A DNA stretch of 40,999 nt from Bacteroides sp. (GCA_030523205.1 JAUNJD010000005.1:1-40999), one strand, 5' to 3'; positions 25,626 through 36,127 are shown, counted from the stretch's first letter. Made by a program: numbers and translations. The notes: generated by a model not told the origin, from the sequence alone.

Positions 25626-26633
25626 TTATTCTGTTACAACTACCTTGTATTCGCGTACTACAGACTCAACTCGTTTGTAGTTGCCATTCGTAGCAACGAA
25701 GGTGGCTGTGTAAGTGCCGGCTTCGTCATACGTATAGCTATAGCTGTTGACAGTCTGCGTGATATTCTTGATACCTGTGCCGGAGTCGGGGGAACATGCA
25801 TTAACGACAAACAGGTTAGAAACAAGCCAGCTGTATTTAAGCTCTGTATTGGCACTGGAGCTGTGGATATAGAAATTGGTCATATCGCTGAAGTTCCAAA
25901 TACCGGACGTATTGTTGGTAACAGTACCATAAGCACGGTTGGACGTCATGCTTCTTTGGTCGGATAAAGCATGCTTGTACAGCATATTGATGGGGGTAAA
26001 TCCGAATGAACTGGCAAGAAGCGTCGTTTCCTGTCCGCTTGTCATCACATTGGCAATCTGCATATTCTTGAAATAGAATCTGCTCTGTACTTGTGTCTTG
26101 TCTTGTCCGCGATAGCAGATGGCAAGTGCAATACGTTCACCCATGTACGGAGTCATGTCAACAGTGTAGCTGGTCGTTCCTGTTTTCGAAGGGAATTCTT
26201 CGGGAGAAATCAGTATATCCCAGTCGTGAGATTCTACCAATACGGAATCTGCTTCGAAATCATCTCCTTCTATTCCGGGGAAATCAGTCGAAATATACAT
26301 CGTAAGGATATTGGCAGGAGCACCATACTGAGCCTGCAAAGAAAATTCTAGTACAGAGCTTGCTACTTCCGATTCATCAACGGTAGTGCGTTCTCTATAT
26401 TGGTATTCACTTCCGGCTTCTCCACTGAAGAAAGTCAGATAATCGGGGTCTCCACTGAATTCAAAGTCAATGGCTGTTCCTGCTTTAACGGTTATGGTCT
26501 CACCATCAAAACTAACACCATCGCCGGTAGCCACGTTGACGTTGAGTTCGACATCATCTGTCAGTTCGTTTTCACAGGCAGAGAAAGTCAGGCCGAGGAA
26601 AGTGGCTGCGATTAAAAATTTATTTAGTTTCAT
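25626..26633 (-). CDS. DUF5017-type surface glycan-binding lipoprotein
   Basis: This 335-residue lipoprotein sits in the SusE/SGBP position, 55 bp downstream of susD. The signal peptide ends in lipobox FSAC with Cys20, followed by ENELTDD, an acidic surface-export signal. The first domain, with VSFDGETITVKAGTAIDFEF and the phrase GDPDYLTFFSGEAG, fits DUF5017; the last 60 residues (SYTYDEAGTYTATFVATN) look like a PKD-type Ig-like domain. Its likely job is to capture the polysaccharide at the cell surface and pass fragments to SusCD. No catalytic motif is seen. Binding specificity is inferred only from the adjacent PL8 lyases. Confidence 0.82.
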   Translation of the reverse strand: MKLNKFLIAATFLGLTFSACENELTDDVELNVNVATGDGVSFDGETITVKAGTAIDFEFSGDPDYLTFFSGEAGSEYQYRERTTVDESEVASSVLEFSLQAQYGAPANILTMYISTDFPGIEGDDFEADSVLVESHDWDILISPEEFPSKTGTTSYTVDMTPYMGERIALAICYRGQDKTQVQSRFYFKNMQIANVMTSGQETTLLASSFGFTPINMLYKHALSDQRSMTSNRAYGTVTNNTSGIWNFSDMTNFYIHSSSANTELKYSWLVSNLFVVNACSPDSGTGIKNITQTVNSYSYTYDEAGTYTATFVATNGNYKRVESVVREYKVVVTE

Positions 26634-26688
26634 AGTCGATTATTTTTATACGTTATACATAAGTCAAAGTATAATGCTTGAATACTCA

Positions 26689-28416
26689 TTACCAGCCCGG
26701 GTTCTGTGTGATTTGGCTGTTAACAGAGATTTCTGTATCCGGAATGGGGAAGTAGTTGTAAGCGTCTGTAATCTGGAAGTAAGTCCAAACGCTGTATTGG
26801 TCTCCGCCGTTCCAATCACCACCTGCCAATGCAACAGTAGCAAGTGCGTTCATGTCTTCTACATATTCTCCCCAACGGATGAGGTCGTAGCGACGAGTGT
26901 ACTCAAAGCAAAGCTCCATGGCACGTTCGTCTTTCACAGCCTGACGGAAATCGTCTTCGCTCAAACCGGTTGCCAAGTCGCTGATACCGGCACGTTCACG
27001 TACTTGGTTGATGCATTCGTAAGCCAATGTAGTAGGACCGTCGTTCACTTCATTCTCGGCCTCGGCAATCATCAGCAATACGTCAGAGTAGCGAAGTACG
27101 GGGAAGTTGAGGGCAGTATAGTTCTTGTTCTTCTTCAAAGACTGAGATTCATATTCGCGGCGGTACTTGCCACAAGCACGTGACTTACGCAGCGTATTGG
27201 AAGTTCTTTCTTTGTCGTTGGAACCGTATGTATAGGATTGATCCCACCAATAGTTGTTGCGGAGAACCTCCAGTGTTTCATATTCAAACTGACGTCCGTT
27301 GACACCCGTTGAAGAAGCACTTGTTGCAGTGTATTCAAACGGTGCCAAGTTCCAGTAGAAACGTTCTTCGTCACCGTTTTCCTTATAAAGGTCGTACAGC
27401 TTCGGAGTTGACCAGTAGAAAGCGTATCCATATCCCGGGTCATTGGCTCCGGTAAATGCGCTATAACTGGAGATGTCGGGGCATTTGATACCGATGATAT
27501 TACCGATACGACCTTCCGATCTGATTTCATCTGTATAGTTACCGGCAAATTCAATCTCCCAAATGCTTTCGTTAGCGGTAGTGTTGTATTGGTCAGCAGC
27601 CATATCAATGAAAGGATCCCAATAGTTAGCAGCCAAAGAGTGACCTTCTGACAGCACTTTCTGTGCATAGGTGTCAGCTTGTTGGAAATAGCTCTTCAGT
27701 GTAGCATCATCTACCGTTTCGTTGTCACGATAGTGTTCGCCGGCACGGAAGAGGCATACACGTGCCAAGATACCCCATGCAGTAGATTTGGAGATACGTC
27801 CCGGTTGGTAGCTCAGGTCAGAGGCAGAAAGCAGTCCGTTTTCTGCGGCTTCGGACATTTCGGTAACGATGAAGTCGTAGATGGTTTCTTTGTCGGTACG
27901 GGCTATTTCCAAACCATTTACTGAGTTGGTGGCAGTGGTACGGAAAGGAACATCTCCCCAACCCTGTACCAGCGTAAAGTAGTAGAAAGCACGAAGGAAG
28001 CGAGCTTCAGCCTTATACTGAGCCAAGGTCGTTTCGCTGATGTCCGGTGTACTGTCAACATTCTCAAGGAACATGCAGGCACGGTCGATACCGCTATAAA
28101 GGTCAATCCACAGGTAGCTGAAGTAAGGAGAGCTGGAGTTGGCATTGTTGCAGGCAATGGTACCGTTGGTAGCCGGATTTCGTCCACCACCGTAGTGCGA
28201 CAAGTCATCACCTCCATTTAAGTCTGCATAATAGTTCCCGTAGAAGCTTTGAGAAGCTAACGGTGCATAGACAGAGGTCAGGAACGAGCTGGCTTCTGTT
28301 TCGCTGTTGAAGTAGTTCTCAGGCGACAGTTCGTAGGGTTCCTTATCCAAGAAGTCGCATGAGCTGACGGCCAAAGCCGCACAGAGGCATACTATTGTAT
28401 TTTTTAATGTTTTCAT
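26689..28416 (-). CDS. SusD/RagB-type glycan-binding lipoprotein
   Basis: This 575-residue SusD homologue belongs to the GAG-type PUL. The lipobox is AVSSC with Cys20, followed by DFLDKEPYELSPENYFNSET, a classic SusD N terminus. TPR-type helices are seen in AEARFLRAFYYFTLVQGWG, and the C-terminal segment has NFPVLRYSDVLLMIAEAE and KDERAMELCFEYTRRYDLIR. It should cap the SusC barrel and select the incoming oligosaccharide. It starts 24 bp after susC, so it shares that transcript. It is clearly a different lineage from the SusD of PUL 1. Confidence 0.96.
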   Translation of the reverse strand: MKTLKNTIVCLCAALAVSSCDFLDKEPYELSPENYFNSETEASSFLTSVYAPLASQSFYGNYYADLNGGDDLSHYGGGRNPATNGTIACNNANSSSPYFSYLWIDLYSGIDRACMFLENVDSTPDISETTLAQYKAEARFLRAFYYFTLVQGWGDVPFRTTATNSVNGLEIARTDKETIYDFIVTEMSEAAENGLLSASDLSYQPGRISKSTAWGILARVCLFRAGEHYRDNETVDDATLKSYFQQADTYAQKVLSEGHSLAANYWDPFIDMAADQYNTTANESIWEIEFAGNYTDEIRSEGRIGNIIGIKCPDISSYSAFTGANDPGYGYAFYWSTPKLYDLYKENGDEERFYWNLAPFEYTATSASSTGVNGRQFEYETLEVLRNNYWWDQSYTYGSNDKERTSNTLRKSRACGKYRREYESQSLKKNKNYTALNFPVLRYSDVLLMIAEAENEVNDGPTTLAYECINQVRERAGISDLATGLSEDDFRQAVKDERAMELCFEYTRRYDLIRWGEYVEDMNALATVALAGGDWNGGDQYSVWTYFQITDAYNYFPIPDTEISVNSQITQNPGW

Positions 28417-28440
28417 ATACTTGAAGTGTTAAAGGATTGG

Positions 28441-31400
28441 TTAGAAACTTAAGTTAAGACCGAAGTTCATAGTGAATGCACGAGGATAGGACGAGAAGTC
28501 AAGTCCCGGTGTCAGTGCGGAGTCGCGGATAGATACTTCGGGGTCGTAGCCGGAGTAGTCGCTCCATGTCCAGATGTTGGAAGCAGCCACGTAGATACGA
28601 GCCTTCTCAATCTTATACTTGTTGAGGAACTTCTGCGGCAATGTGTAACCCAATGTAACGGTCTTCAGTCTCAGGAACGAACCATCTTCTACTACGCGTG
28701 AAGAGATAACAAGGTTCGAAGCAGAGTTGGTGGCAGCGGGGATGTCGCTGGTCGGATTTTCAGCAGTCCAACGGTTGGCATACGTTGCAAACTGGTTCAG
28801 CTCTTTCTTCTTGTTGAAGCCGCTTTCGAAGAAGAGGCGGTTGGCATTCAGAATATCGTTGCCGTATGACCACTGGAAGAAGATGCTGAGGTCGAAGTTC
28901 TTGTACTCGAAGTTGTTGGTGAAACCACCTGTGTGGATAGGAGTACCACGTCCAATCATCGTACGGTCGTTGGAGTTGATGATACCATCACCGTTCAAGT
29001 CTTTGTACTTAGGCATACCGGGCTGTGTGGAACTTTCACTGGTGTAGTAAGGAATGTTACCCTTCAGTGTGTAGGTGCTACCGGATTGGTCGAAGTCGTC
29101 GTACTTGTAAGTACCTTCGTAGATATAGCCGTACATCATACCCATGGGGTGTCCCACCTTGGCAATGTAGTTGGGCTGGCTGTTGAAGTTCTGGTCGAAG
29201 CTAGCTGTGCTTTGCAAGCTGGTTTGTCCTTCGGTCAGTGCCAATACCTCATTCTTGTTGAAAGCGATGTTGAAGTTCGTAGTCCAACGGAAGTTCTTGC
29301 TCTGGATGTTGGTAGTGTTCAGTGTCACCTCGATACCTTGGTTGCGTACCTTACCTACGTTCTTCATGGCCGAAACGTATCCCGAAGAGTAGGGGAGTGT
29401 AGCGTTCAGCAACAGGTCGCGTGTGGTCTTGCTATACAAGTCAACAGTCAGGTTGAGACGATCTTTGAAGAAGCCCAGGTCGAATCCAAGGTTCCACTGT
29501 TCGGTTGTTTCCCATTTCAAGTCATCGTTGGGCAAAGAAGTAGGTGCCATACCAACGTTGCTGTTGTCGCCACCGAACGGATAAACCGTGTTAGGTATGG
29601 CGTTGGAGCTGACGTGATACTTAATCATATCCAGCAGAGCGAAGCGGTCGTATTCACCGATACGGTTGTTACCACTAAGACCCCAGCTCACGCGAACCTT
29701 ACCGGTGCTCAATACAGGCTTGATGCTCTTCATGAAATCTTCTTCGGTGAAGCTCCATGCCAAAGCCACTGAAGGGAAGTAACCGAAGCGGTTCTCTTCG
29801 GAGAACTTGGAAGAACCATCGGCACGGAACGAAGCAGTAGCGTAATACTTGCCTTTGTAGTTGTAGTTGAAGCTAGCCAAGTAAGAAAGCATTGACCAAG
29901 AAGACTTGGAAGAAGTAGATTCAACAAGCGAACCTTGATCCATACCGGCCATACCCAATGATTCGTTGGGGATGTTGTTGGTGCTGTACGAATAGTATTC
30001 GTAGTCGGAGTTTTGCAGGGTCAAACCCAGCATAGCGTTCAAGAAGTGTTTCTTCTTGAAGTTGGTCTGATAAGACAGGATGTTTTCGTTCAACCAAGTC
30101 AAGCGTTCCTGACGGACGATTTCTGCATTTACCTTATCGGTTGACGTCGGACCACCGTAACGGGTCTTCGAGTTGTTGAAGATGTCTGTGTGGCGGTTGT
30201 CGTAAGTATAACCACCGGATATTTTCAGTTTCAGTCCTTTGATGAACTCATATTGTACGTAACCGTTCAGCTGCAAGTTGTTTACATAATACTTGCGGTA
30301 GCTGTTCTTCAGGTCGGCAATCGGGTTGAAGCGGTAGTCGTTGGATGCTTCAATATCTTCGTCGCGTACGTTGTTCAGCAAGTCTTCCAGTGTGCCGTCC
30401 GGACGGTTTACAGGACGATAACCCCAAACGCTGTAGAACAAGTTGTTCATACCGGAGTAGGAGCTTGAAGAAGGAGATGCACCGTTGCGGATGGCGCGAG
30501 AGAAGTTGGTGGTCAGGCTGATGGTCAGCTTGTCTCTCTTAATCAAGGTGTTCATACGAGCCTGAAGGCGTTCGTATCCGGTGTTCAGCAAGATACCGTC
30601 TTGATTGTAGTAGGAAAGAGAGGCGTTGTAGCGTGCGTTTTCCGAACCGCCCGTCACACGCAGGTTGTGGCTCTGCTGCCAAGCTGCGCGGAACACCTCG
30701 TCTTGGTAGTTGTTCTGAGCAATGTTGCGGTAGTCTTCCAGCGACCATGTCTTGTCATTGTAAGTCATGTAGTAGGTGCTTTGGATACCGGTCGGGTCGA
30801 TTTCTTCTTGCAGTTTCACGAATTCGTAGGCATCCATCATCTCTATCTTCTTGGTTACGTAAGATACACCGAAGCTGCCGTCGTACGAGAACTGTGCACG
30901 TCCTACTTTACCTTTCTTGGTCGTGATGATGACTACACCGTTGGCACCACGCGAACCGTAGATGGCAGTGGCGGAGGCATCCTTCAAGATGTTGATAGAT
31001 TCGATATCGTTCGGGTTGATGGAGTTACCGGCATCGGCATTTTCCAAGGGGAAACCGTCAATGATATAAAGAGGAGTGTTTTCCTGAGTCAGTGAGTTGT
31101 TACCACGGATGGTAATGTTCATCGTAGCGCCCGGGCGACCTTCACCGGAACTTACGTTCACACCGGCGATACGTCCACCCAATGCCTGGTCAAAGGTAGT
31201 TACAGGAGTATTGAGCAAGTCTTTCATGTTCGTCTCGCCCACAGAGCCTGTCAAGTCTCTTTTACGTACTTCCTGATAGCCCACTACTACAATTTCGTCC
31301 AATGCTTGCGCATCTTCCACCATTGTAATGTTGAGGACTTTCTGGTTGCCCACTTTCACATCCTGTTGCTTATATCCAATAAAGGAGAATTGGATAACAT

Positions 31401-31608
31401 CGGCCGGCTTTACATTCTTTAGAGTAAAGCGACCTTCTAGGTCAGTAGTGGTTCCATTTGTGGTTCCTTTCACAACGACGCTTACTCCGGGAAGTTCTCC
31501 CATAGCGTCAACAACTTTACCTGTAATCTGACTTCCGTTTTGTGCTTGTACATCAAACACGAAACATAGTAAGGCCGCCATTAACATTAAGGTTACTTTT
31601 CGTTTCAT
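28441..31608 (-). CDS. SusC-type TonB-dependent transporter, no STN domain
   Basis: This 1055-residue outer-membrane importer has a signal peptide (1-22, CFVFDVQAQ), a carboxypeptidase-regulatory-like domain (about 27-105, ITGKVVDAMGELPGVSVVV), a TonB-box region DEIVVVGYQE, the plug (PLYIIDGFPLENADAGNS and ATAIYGSRGANGVVIITTKK) and a barrel ending FGLNLSF. The lack of an STN domain agrees with control by the neighbouring HTCS rather than a sigma/anti-sigma pair. It is the first gene of the operon susC-susD-DUF5017-PL8-PL8. A TACATTTG promoter box lies about 105 bp upstream. Confidence 0.96.
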   Translation of the reverse strand: MKRKVTLMLMAALLCFVFDVQAQNGSQITGKVVDAMGELPGVSVVVKGTTNGTTTDLEGRFTLKNVKPADVIQFSFIGYKQQDVKVGNQKVLNITMVEDAQALDEIVVVGYQEVRKRDLTGSVGETNMKDLLNTPVTTFDQALGGRIAGVNVSSGEGRPGATMNITIRGNNSLTQENTPLYIIDGFPLENADAGNSINPNDIESINILKDASATAIYGSRGANGVVIITTKKGKVGRAQFSYDGSFGVSYVTKKIEMMDAYEFVKLQEEIDPTGIQSTYYMTYNDKTWSLEDYRNIAQNNYQDEVFRAAWQQSHNLRVTGGSENARYNASLSYYNQDGILLNTGYERLQARMNTLIKRDKLTISLTTNFSRAIRNGASPSSSSYSGMNNLFYSVWGYRPVNRPDGTLEDLLNNVRDEDIEASNDYRFNPIADLKNSYRKYYVNNLQLNGYVQYEFIKGLKLKISGGYTYDNRHTDIFNNSKTRYGGPTSTDKVNAEIVRQERLTWLNENILSYQTNFKKKHFLNAMLGLTLQNSDYEYYSYSTNNIPNESLGMAGMDQGSLVESTSSKSSWSMLSYLASFNYNYKGKYYATASFRADGSSKFSEENRFGYFPSVALAWSFTEEDFMKSIKPVLSTGKVRVSWGLSGNNRIGEYDRFALLDMIKYHVSSNAIPNTVYPFGGDNSNVGMAPTSLPNDDLKWETTEQWNLGFDLGFFKDRLNLTVDLYSKTTRDLLLNATLPYSSGYVSAMKNVGKVRNQGIEVTLNTTNIQSKNFRWTTNFNIAFNKNEVLALTEGQTSLQSTASFDQNFNSQPNYIAKVGHPMGMMYGYIYEGTYKYDDFDQSGSTYTLKGNIPYYTSESSTQPGMPKYKDLNGDGIINSNDRTMIGRGTPIHTGGFTNNFEYKNFDLSIFFQWSYGNDILNANRLFFESGFNKKKELNQFATYANRWTAENPTSDIPAATNSASNLVISSRVVEDGSFLRLKTVTLGYTLPQKFLNKYKIEKARIYVAASNIWTWSDYSGYDPEVSIRDSALTPGLDFSSYPRAFTMNFGLNLSF

Positions 31609-31712
31609 AAAATTAGAGTTAATAATTGGACAAATTTGGTTATTCCTACTATCATGTTACATTCTCAAAACTCAGGTTACTCTTTGTTGAAGAAAACGCT
31701 TCGTTTCTGTTG

Positions 31713-31790
31713 CAAATGTAGCGGTTGGCCCATTATTTAATGTTCGTCAATCGTTCGCAAAAGGTGTAAATTCGTACAAAAATGTGTGAA
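31713..31790 (-). promoter_or_regulatory. susC promoter and candidate HTCS operator
   Basis: The minus strand has a -7 box TACATTTG (31720-31713). Upstream, 31790-31741 carries repeated TTCG/CAAAA-type half-sites: forward-strand ttcgtcaa (31743), ttcgcaaaa (31754) and ttcgtacaaaa (31771), two of them continuing into TGT.AA. Such direct repeats about two helical turns apart are typical for AraC-family dimers. Part of the block is shared with the region upstream of the plus-strand lyase. Confidence 0.55.
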
Positions 31791-31868
31791 TGGCATACCT
31801 TGTAGCCTAGTTGAGTTGTTTGTCTTCTGCTTTATAGCGTATTATATTATTGTACGAGTAGTTGCGAT

Positions 31869-34800
31869 TCAAGGGCTTTCCGTCTTTTCTTTTTCCTTTT
31901 CTTCTTCATTCTCTCCATCGTTCTCCCCCTTCCGGTAGGCCATAGGACTGACGTGATATACATCCTTGAAGCACTTGGAGAAATAGCGTGATGAGCTGAA
32001 ACCGATGCGGTCGGATATCTCGGTAATGTTGAGTTCGAGGTTGTTGCGCAGCATCAAGGCTCCCTTCTTCAGGCGGATGGTGAGTATGAAGTCATTGGGC
32101 GTCTGTCCGGTGATAGCCTTCAGCTTGGCAAAAAGGTTGGTGCGGGCCATGCCCATTTCGCGGGCAAAGGTGTTGACGTTGAACTCGACGTCGTCCAGAT
32201 GATTCTCGATGATGGTCATGGCGCGGTTCAGCATATCTTGGTCGAGGGGGTTGGTGGCCAGCATCTGTACGGCGGCCTGCGGCTGTTTGCTGAACTTTTC
32301 TTGCAGCAGGATGCGCGAGTTTACCAGGTTGTTGCAGCGTGAGATGAGCAGGTTGGTGTGGAACGGCTTGGTGATATAATCGTCCGCACCGATGCGCAAT
32401 CCTTCGATGTTCTGCTCTACGGCGGTGCGGGCCGTCAGCAGCACTACGGGGATGTGGCAGATGTTGAAGTCTCCTTTAATCTGCTTGCACAGCTCTGTTC
32501 CCGACATTCGTGGCATTACTACGTCGCTCACCACAATGTGGGGCATTTCCTTGCGTACCAGCTCCAGACCTTCTTCGCCGTCGGAGGCTGTCAGCACCTG
32601 GTAGAACGGCTTGAAGATGTTGGCCAGCATTTCGCGTATGGAGGCATTGTCCTCCACAATCAGCATTTTGGCGTCGGGCAGGTGCTTCAGCGGGGCGGTA
32701 TCCTCCAGTTCGGCTTTCAGCATGGTGTCCATTTCCTGCTGTTGCACGATGTTGACGGTTTGGCTCTCGTCTTCGGTCTGTCGGCTGATTTCTTCTTCGC
32801 TGAACGAGGCGTTGCCCAGCGGCAGGTTGACGATGAAGCTGGTGCCTTTGCCCAACTCGCTCTCTACGCGGATGCAGCCGTGGTGCAGCTCCACGATACC
32901 TTTGGTTAGGGCCAGTCCGATTCCTGTTCCGGCCTTGGTGGCGTCTTTGGAGTCAACGGGGTCTATCTGGTAGAAGCGGTCGAATATCTTGTCCGTCTCT
33001 TTGGCGTCGATGCCGGTGCCGGTGTCGCTCACCCGGATGACGGCATTGCTGCCTTCGGTCTTGATGCCCAAGGTGATGGTATCTTCGGCTTTGGTGTGCT
33101 TCAGCGCATTGGATATTAAGTTGTTGATGACCTTCTGCATCTGCTTTTGGTCGTACCACACTTCGAGCGAGTCGGCCTCTTTCTCGAAGTTGAAGTGAAT
33201 CTGCTTGACGTTGGCGTACTCCAAAAACAGGAGATAGTTCTCGTACAGGAAGTTGACAATGTTGTGCGGGCTTACCTTTATCTTCATGTGTCCCTGTTCC
33301 TGCTTGCGGAAGTCGAGCAGTTCGGTGATGAGTTCGCGCAACTGTATACTGTTCTTGTAGATACTCAACACCTTATTATATATGTGGGGTGTGAAGTTCT
33401 GTACTTGCAGCAAGGTTTCCACTTGGGCCACAATCAGCGTAAGCGGCGTGCGGAATTCGTGGGAAATGTTCGTGAAGAAGCGCAGCTTCGACTGGTTCAG
33501 TGCTTCTACGTCCCGGATGTGCTTCTGTTCGTACTTCAAGGACTCGCGTAGCCGGATGCGCGATTGGTAGGTGCGTACCAGATACCATAGCAGGGTGCCG
33601 ATGCAGACAGCGTAGGCCAGATAAGCCACCGTCGTTTTGTAGTAAGGCGGCTTGACGTGGATGGTCAGTTCCACGGGTGCGCAGATGGCTTTTCCCTTCT
33701 TGGCGGGCTTTATCACCAGGTGGTAGGTGCCTGCATCCAGGTTGGTATAGGTGATGCGGTGTAGCCCTTGGGTCTTGTTCCAGTCGGAGGAGAATCCTTT
33801 GAGCTGGTAGAGGATGTCATCCTTGTTGGCCAGCACGTAGTTGGACGTGGCGAACTCGATGCTGAACATATTTTGGTGGGCGTTGAGCGTTATCTCGCGT
33901 GTGTAGGCCAGCGACTGTTGCAGGATGCCCGTCTCGTCGCCCACCTGCACCTCGGCGCCGCCCACGATGAGGCGTGAGAGGTTTATCTTATAGGGCTTCG
34001 GCGTGAAGTTCAAGTCTGTTTCGTGGAAGGAAATCATGCCCTGTATGCCTCCCAGAAAGATTTCACCATCGTGGGTGATGCAAAGGGCGTTTTCGTTGAT
34101 GGCCGTCAGCGGGAATCCGTTCTCTGTGCTGTAATTTTGCGACTGCTTCTGCTGCTGGTCGAAGATGGAGAAACCTTGGTTGGTGCTGAGCATGAGCTTG
34201 CCGCTGATGGGCGACTCCTGTGCGTCGTAAACGCAGTTGCTGGCCAGGCCGTTCGTGGCTTGGTCGAAGTTCTCGAAATTGTCCGTTTCGGGATGGTAGA
34301 GGTCGAGACCGCTGCCCGAGGTGGAGAACCACAGGTTGCCTTTGCTGTCTTGGGTGATGTTGTTGATGTTGTTGTTGCTGAGGCTGCCGGCCAAGTTGGG
34401 GTCGTGGCGATAGTTTGTCAGCTTGTGGGTGTCAAATCGGTATTTGAATACGCCTTCTCCCGTGGCGGCTATCCACAAGTTGCCGTTGCGGTCGAACGTA
34501 ACCTTGGCCACCATCTTGATGGAACGGCCTTCTTCGCTGTCCTTGAACAGTTGTCGGCACTTGCCGTCCGTGGGGTTGAACATACACACACCGTTCTGGG
34601 TAGCCACAATCAGCGAGTCGCCGTAGGGGATGATGTCGCGTATGATGTCCGAGGGGAGCGACTGCGGATTGTTGGCATCCATGCGGTAGTGCGTGAATCG
34701 TCCGCTGCGGATGTCCAGGCGGTTGATGCCTCCCAGGTGCGTGCCTACCCATATCACGTTCTTGCGGGCATCGTAGTACAGTGCCTTGACGTTGTTGTGC

Positions 34801-35954
34801 GACAGGCTGTTGGGGTTGTTGTTGGTGGGGCGATACCACTTGAACTCATGCGTCTTCCGGTTGTAATAGTTCAGTCCGCCGCCCTCGGTGCCTATCCATA
34901 GGTTGCCCTCTTTGTCTTCGACGGTGCGCCCCACCACGGGATAGCTCAGCCCGTCTTTTTCGGTGGGCAGATAGGCATAGTGGGTATAGATTTCGTATTC
35001 GGGATTGAAGTAGTTGACGCCGCCGAAGTAAGTGCCCAGCCACAGGGTGCCTTGGCTGTCCTTGACGATGCACCAGATGGAGGAGTGGGTAAGGCCTTCC
35101 CGCTGTTCTTCCTTCTCCGTATGGTTTTGGAAGGTCCGAGTGGTCTTGTCGTAGCGGTTCAGCCCGTTGAAGGTGCCTATCCAGATGTTGCCCAGGTCGT
35201 CTTCGCAGCACGTGCGGACGAAGTCGGAGGAGATGCTGCGGGGGTTGCCGGCATCGTGTCGCAGGTTTTCCACATTTCCGTCCTTGCCGATGTGGTACAG
35301 TCCGCGTTCCCAGCTTCCTATCCAAATGTCTTCTTTGCTGTCCTGATAGATGCTGGTGATGTTGCCGTCGGGGATGAGGTGGTCCGGTTCGTTCTTCTCT
35401 TTCAGGTTCAGCCTGAACACACCGGCGCTGGTCGTCCCTATCCAGAGGGAGGTGTCATCCTTGAGCATACAGAATATTTCCAGATTGCTGTCCGCCAGCC
35501 GGTAGTATAGGTCGAAGTGGTCGGTCTCTTCGTTGAAGCGGTAGATTTCGTTCTTCTGCCCGATGAACAGCCCGTCGTTGTAGTAGATGCTGTGTATGTT
35601 CCCTTGCAGGAGTGTGGTGAACTTCTGTGTCCTGAGGTCCATCTCGGCCACGCCTTCCGTGCAGAGCAGGTAGATTTTTCCCTTTTGGTCTCCTACGATG
35701 TGCAGCACATTGTTGCAGAAGAGGCTGTTGGGGTCGTTCTTTTTCAGTTTATAGGTCTGTATGTCTTCACCATTATAGCGGTTCAAGCCTTCGCGTGTGC
35801 CTATCCACACGGCGCCGTTCTCGTCGATGTACAGGCTGTTGACCGAAAACTGTGAGAGGCCGTCAGAGGTGGTGAGATGGTTGAATGTGATGTTCTGACC
35901 ATATAGGGCAGAAGTAACGATGCTTAGCAATATGAGGAGACTACGGAGAATCAT
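31869..35954 (-). CDS. Hybrid two-component system regulator (HTCS)
   Basis: This single-protein sensor and transcription activator has 1361 residues. Order: signal peptide (1-19); two-propeller periplasmic sensor built from Reg_prop repeats (about 20-680, many DxxGxxWIGT motifs); Y_Y_Y domain (about 682-770); membrane segment (about 772-792, LAYAVCIGTLLWYLV); histidine kinase with ISHEFRTPLTL (His832) and ATPase motifs NNLISNALKHT and GTGIGLALTKG; receiver with SDVVMPRMSG (Asp1144) and TKPF; AraC-type helix-turn-helix (about 1250-1345). Family members sense oligosaccharides in the periplasm and activate the local susC operon. It lies 260 bp upstream of susC on the same strand, with its own promoter. 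The acidic/basic tail EEEKEKEKTESP is not part of the fold. Confidence 0.96.
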   Translation of the reverse strand: MILRSLLILLSIVTSALYGQNITFNHLTTSDGLSQFSVNSLYIDENGAVWIGTREGLNRYNGEDIQTYKLKKNDPNSLFCNNVLHIVGDQKGKIYLLCTEGVAEMDLRTQKFTTLLQGNIHSIYYNDGLFIGQKNEIYRFNEETDHFDLYYRLADSNLEIFCMLKDDTSLWIGTTSAGVFRLNLKEKNEPDHLIPDGNITSIYQDSKEDIWIGSWERGLYHIGKDGNVENLRHDAGNPRSISSDFVRTCCEDDLGNIWIGTFNGLNRYDKTTRTFQNHTEKEEQREGLTHSSIWCIVKDSQGTLWLGTYFGGVNYFNPEYEIYTHYAYLPTEKDGLSYPVVGRTVEDKEGNLWIGTEGGGLNYYNRKTHEFKWYRPTNNNPNSLSHNNVKALYYDARKNVIWVGTHLGGINRLDIRSGRFTHYRMDANNPQSLPSDIIRDIIPYGDSLIVATQNGVCMFNPTDGKCRQLFKDSEEGRSIKMVAKVTFDRNGNLWIAATGEGVFKYRFDTHKLTNYRHDPNLAGSLSNNNINNITQDSKGNLWFSTSGSGLDLYHPETDNFENFDQATNGLASNCVYDAQESPISGKLMLSTNQGFSIFDQQQKQSQNYSTENGFPLTAINENALCITHDGEIFLGGIQGMISFHETDLNFTPKPYKINLSRLIVGGAEVQVGDETGILQQSLAYTREITLNAHQNMFSIEFATSNYVLANKDDILYQLKGFSSDWNKTQGLHRITYTNLDAGTYHLVIKPAKKGKAICAPVELTIHVKPPYYKTTVAYLAYAVCIGTLLWYLVRTYQSRIRLRESLKYEQKHIRDVEALNQSKLRFFTNISHEFRTPLTLIVAQVETLLQVQNFTPHIYNKVLSIYKNSIQLRELITELLDFRKQEQGHMKIKVSPHNIVNFLYENYLLFLEYANVKQIHFNFEKEADSLEVWYDQKQMQKVINNLISNALKHTKAEDTITLGIKTEGSNAVIRVSDTGTGIDAKETDKIFDRFYQIDPVDSKDATKAGTGIGLALTKGIVELHHGCIRVESELGKGTSFIVNLPLGNASFSEEEISRQTEDESQTVNIVQQQEMDTMLKAELEDTAPLKHLPDAKMLIVEDNASIREMLANIFKPFYQVLTASDGEEGLELVRKEMPHIVVSDVVMPRMSGTELCKQIKGDFNICHIPVVLLTARTAVEQNIEGLRIGADDYITKPFHTNLLISRCNNLVNSRILLQEKFSKQPQAAVQMLATNPLDQDMLNRAMTIIENHLDDVEFNVNTFAREMGMARTNLFAKLKAITGQTPNDFILTIRLKKGALMLRNNLELNITEISDRIGFSSSRYFSKCFKDVYHVSPMAYRKGENDGENEEEKEKEKTESP

Positions 35955-35999
35955 TCTACTTTTTGTGGCGTTTTATGGGTTTATTAAAGGTTTCAAGGG

Positions 36000-36026
36000 C
36001 AAATATATAAATATTCTTCAAACAAA
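36000..36026 (-). promoter_or_regulatory. HTCS gene promoter
   Basis: The minus strand has TATATTTG (36007-36000) and an upstream TTTG (36026-36023), 15 bp apart. The box lies about 45 bp before the HTCS ATG at 35954. Spacing is slightly short for the Bacteroides consensus. Confidence 0.45.
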
Positions 36027-36127
36027 AATCCATTTATTCCCCTCTTTTTGCTTTTTATGTCGAGGAAAATGTATATTTTTGGATATTCGCTGTATGATAA
36101 TGTACCCCTTGAACCGGGGAAAGATGT

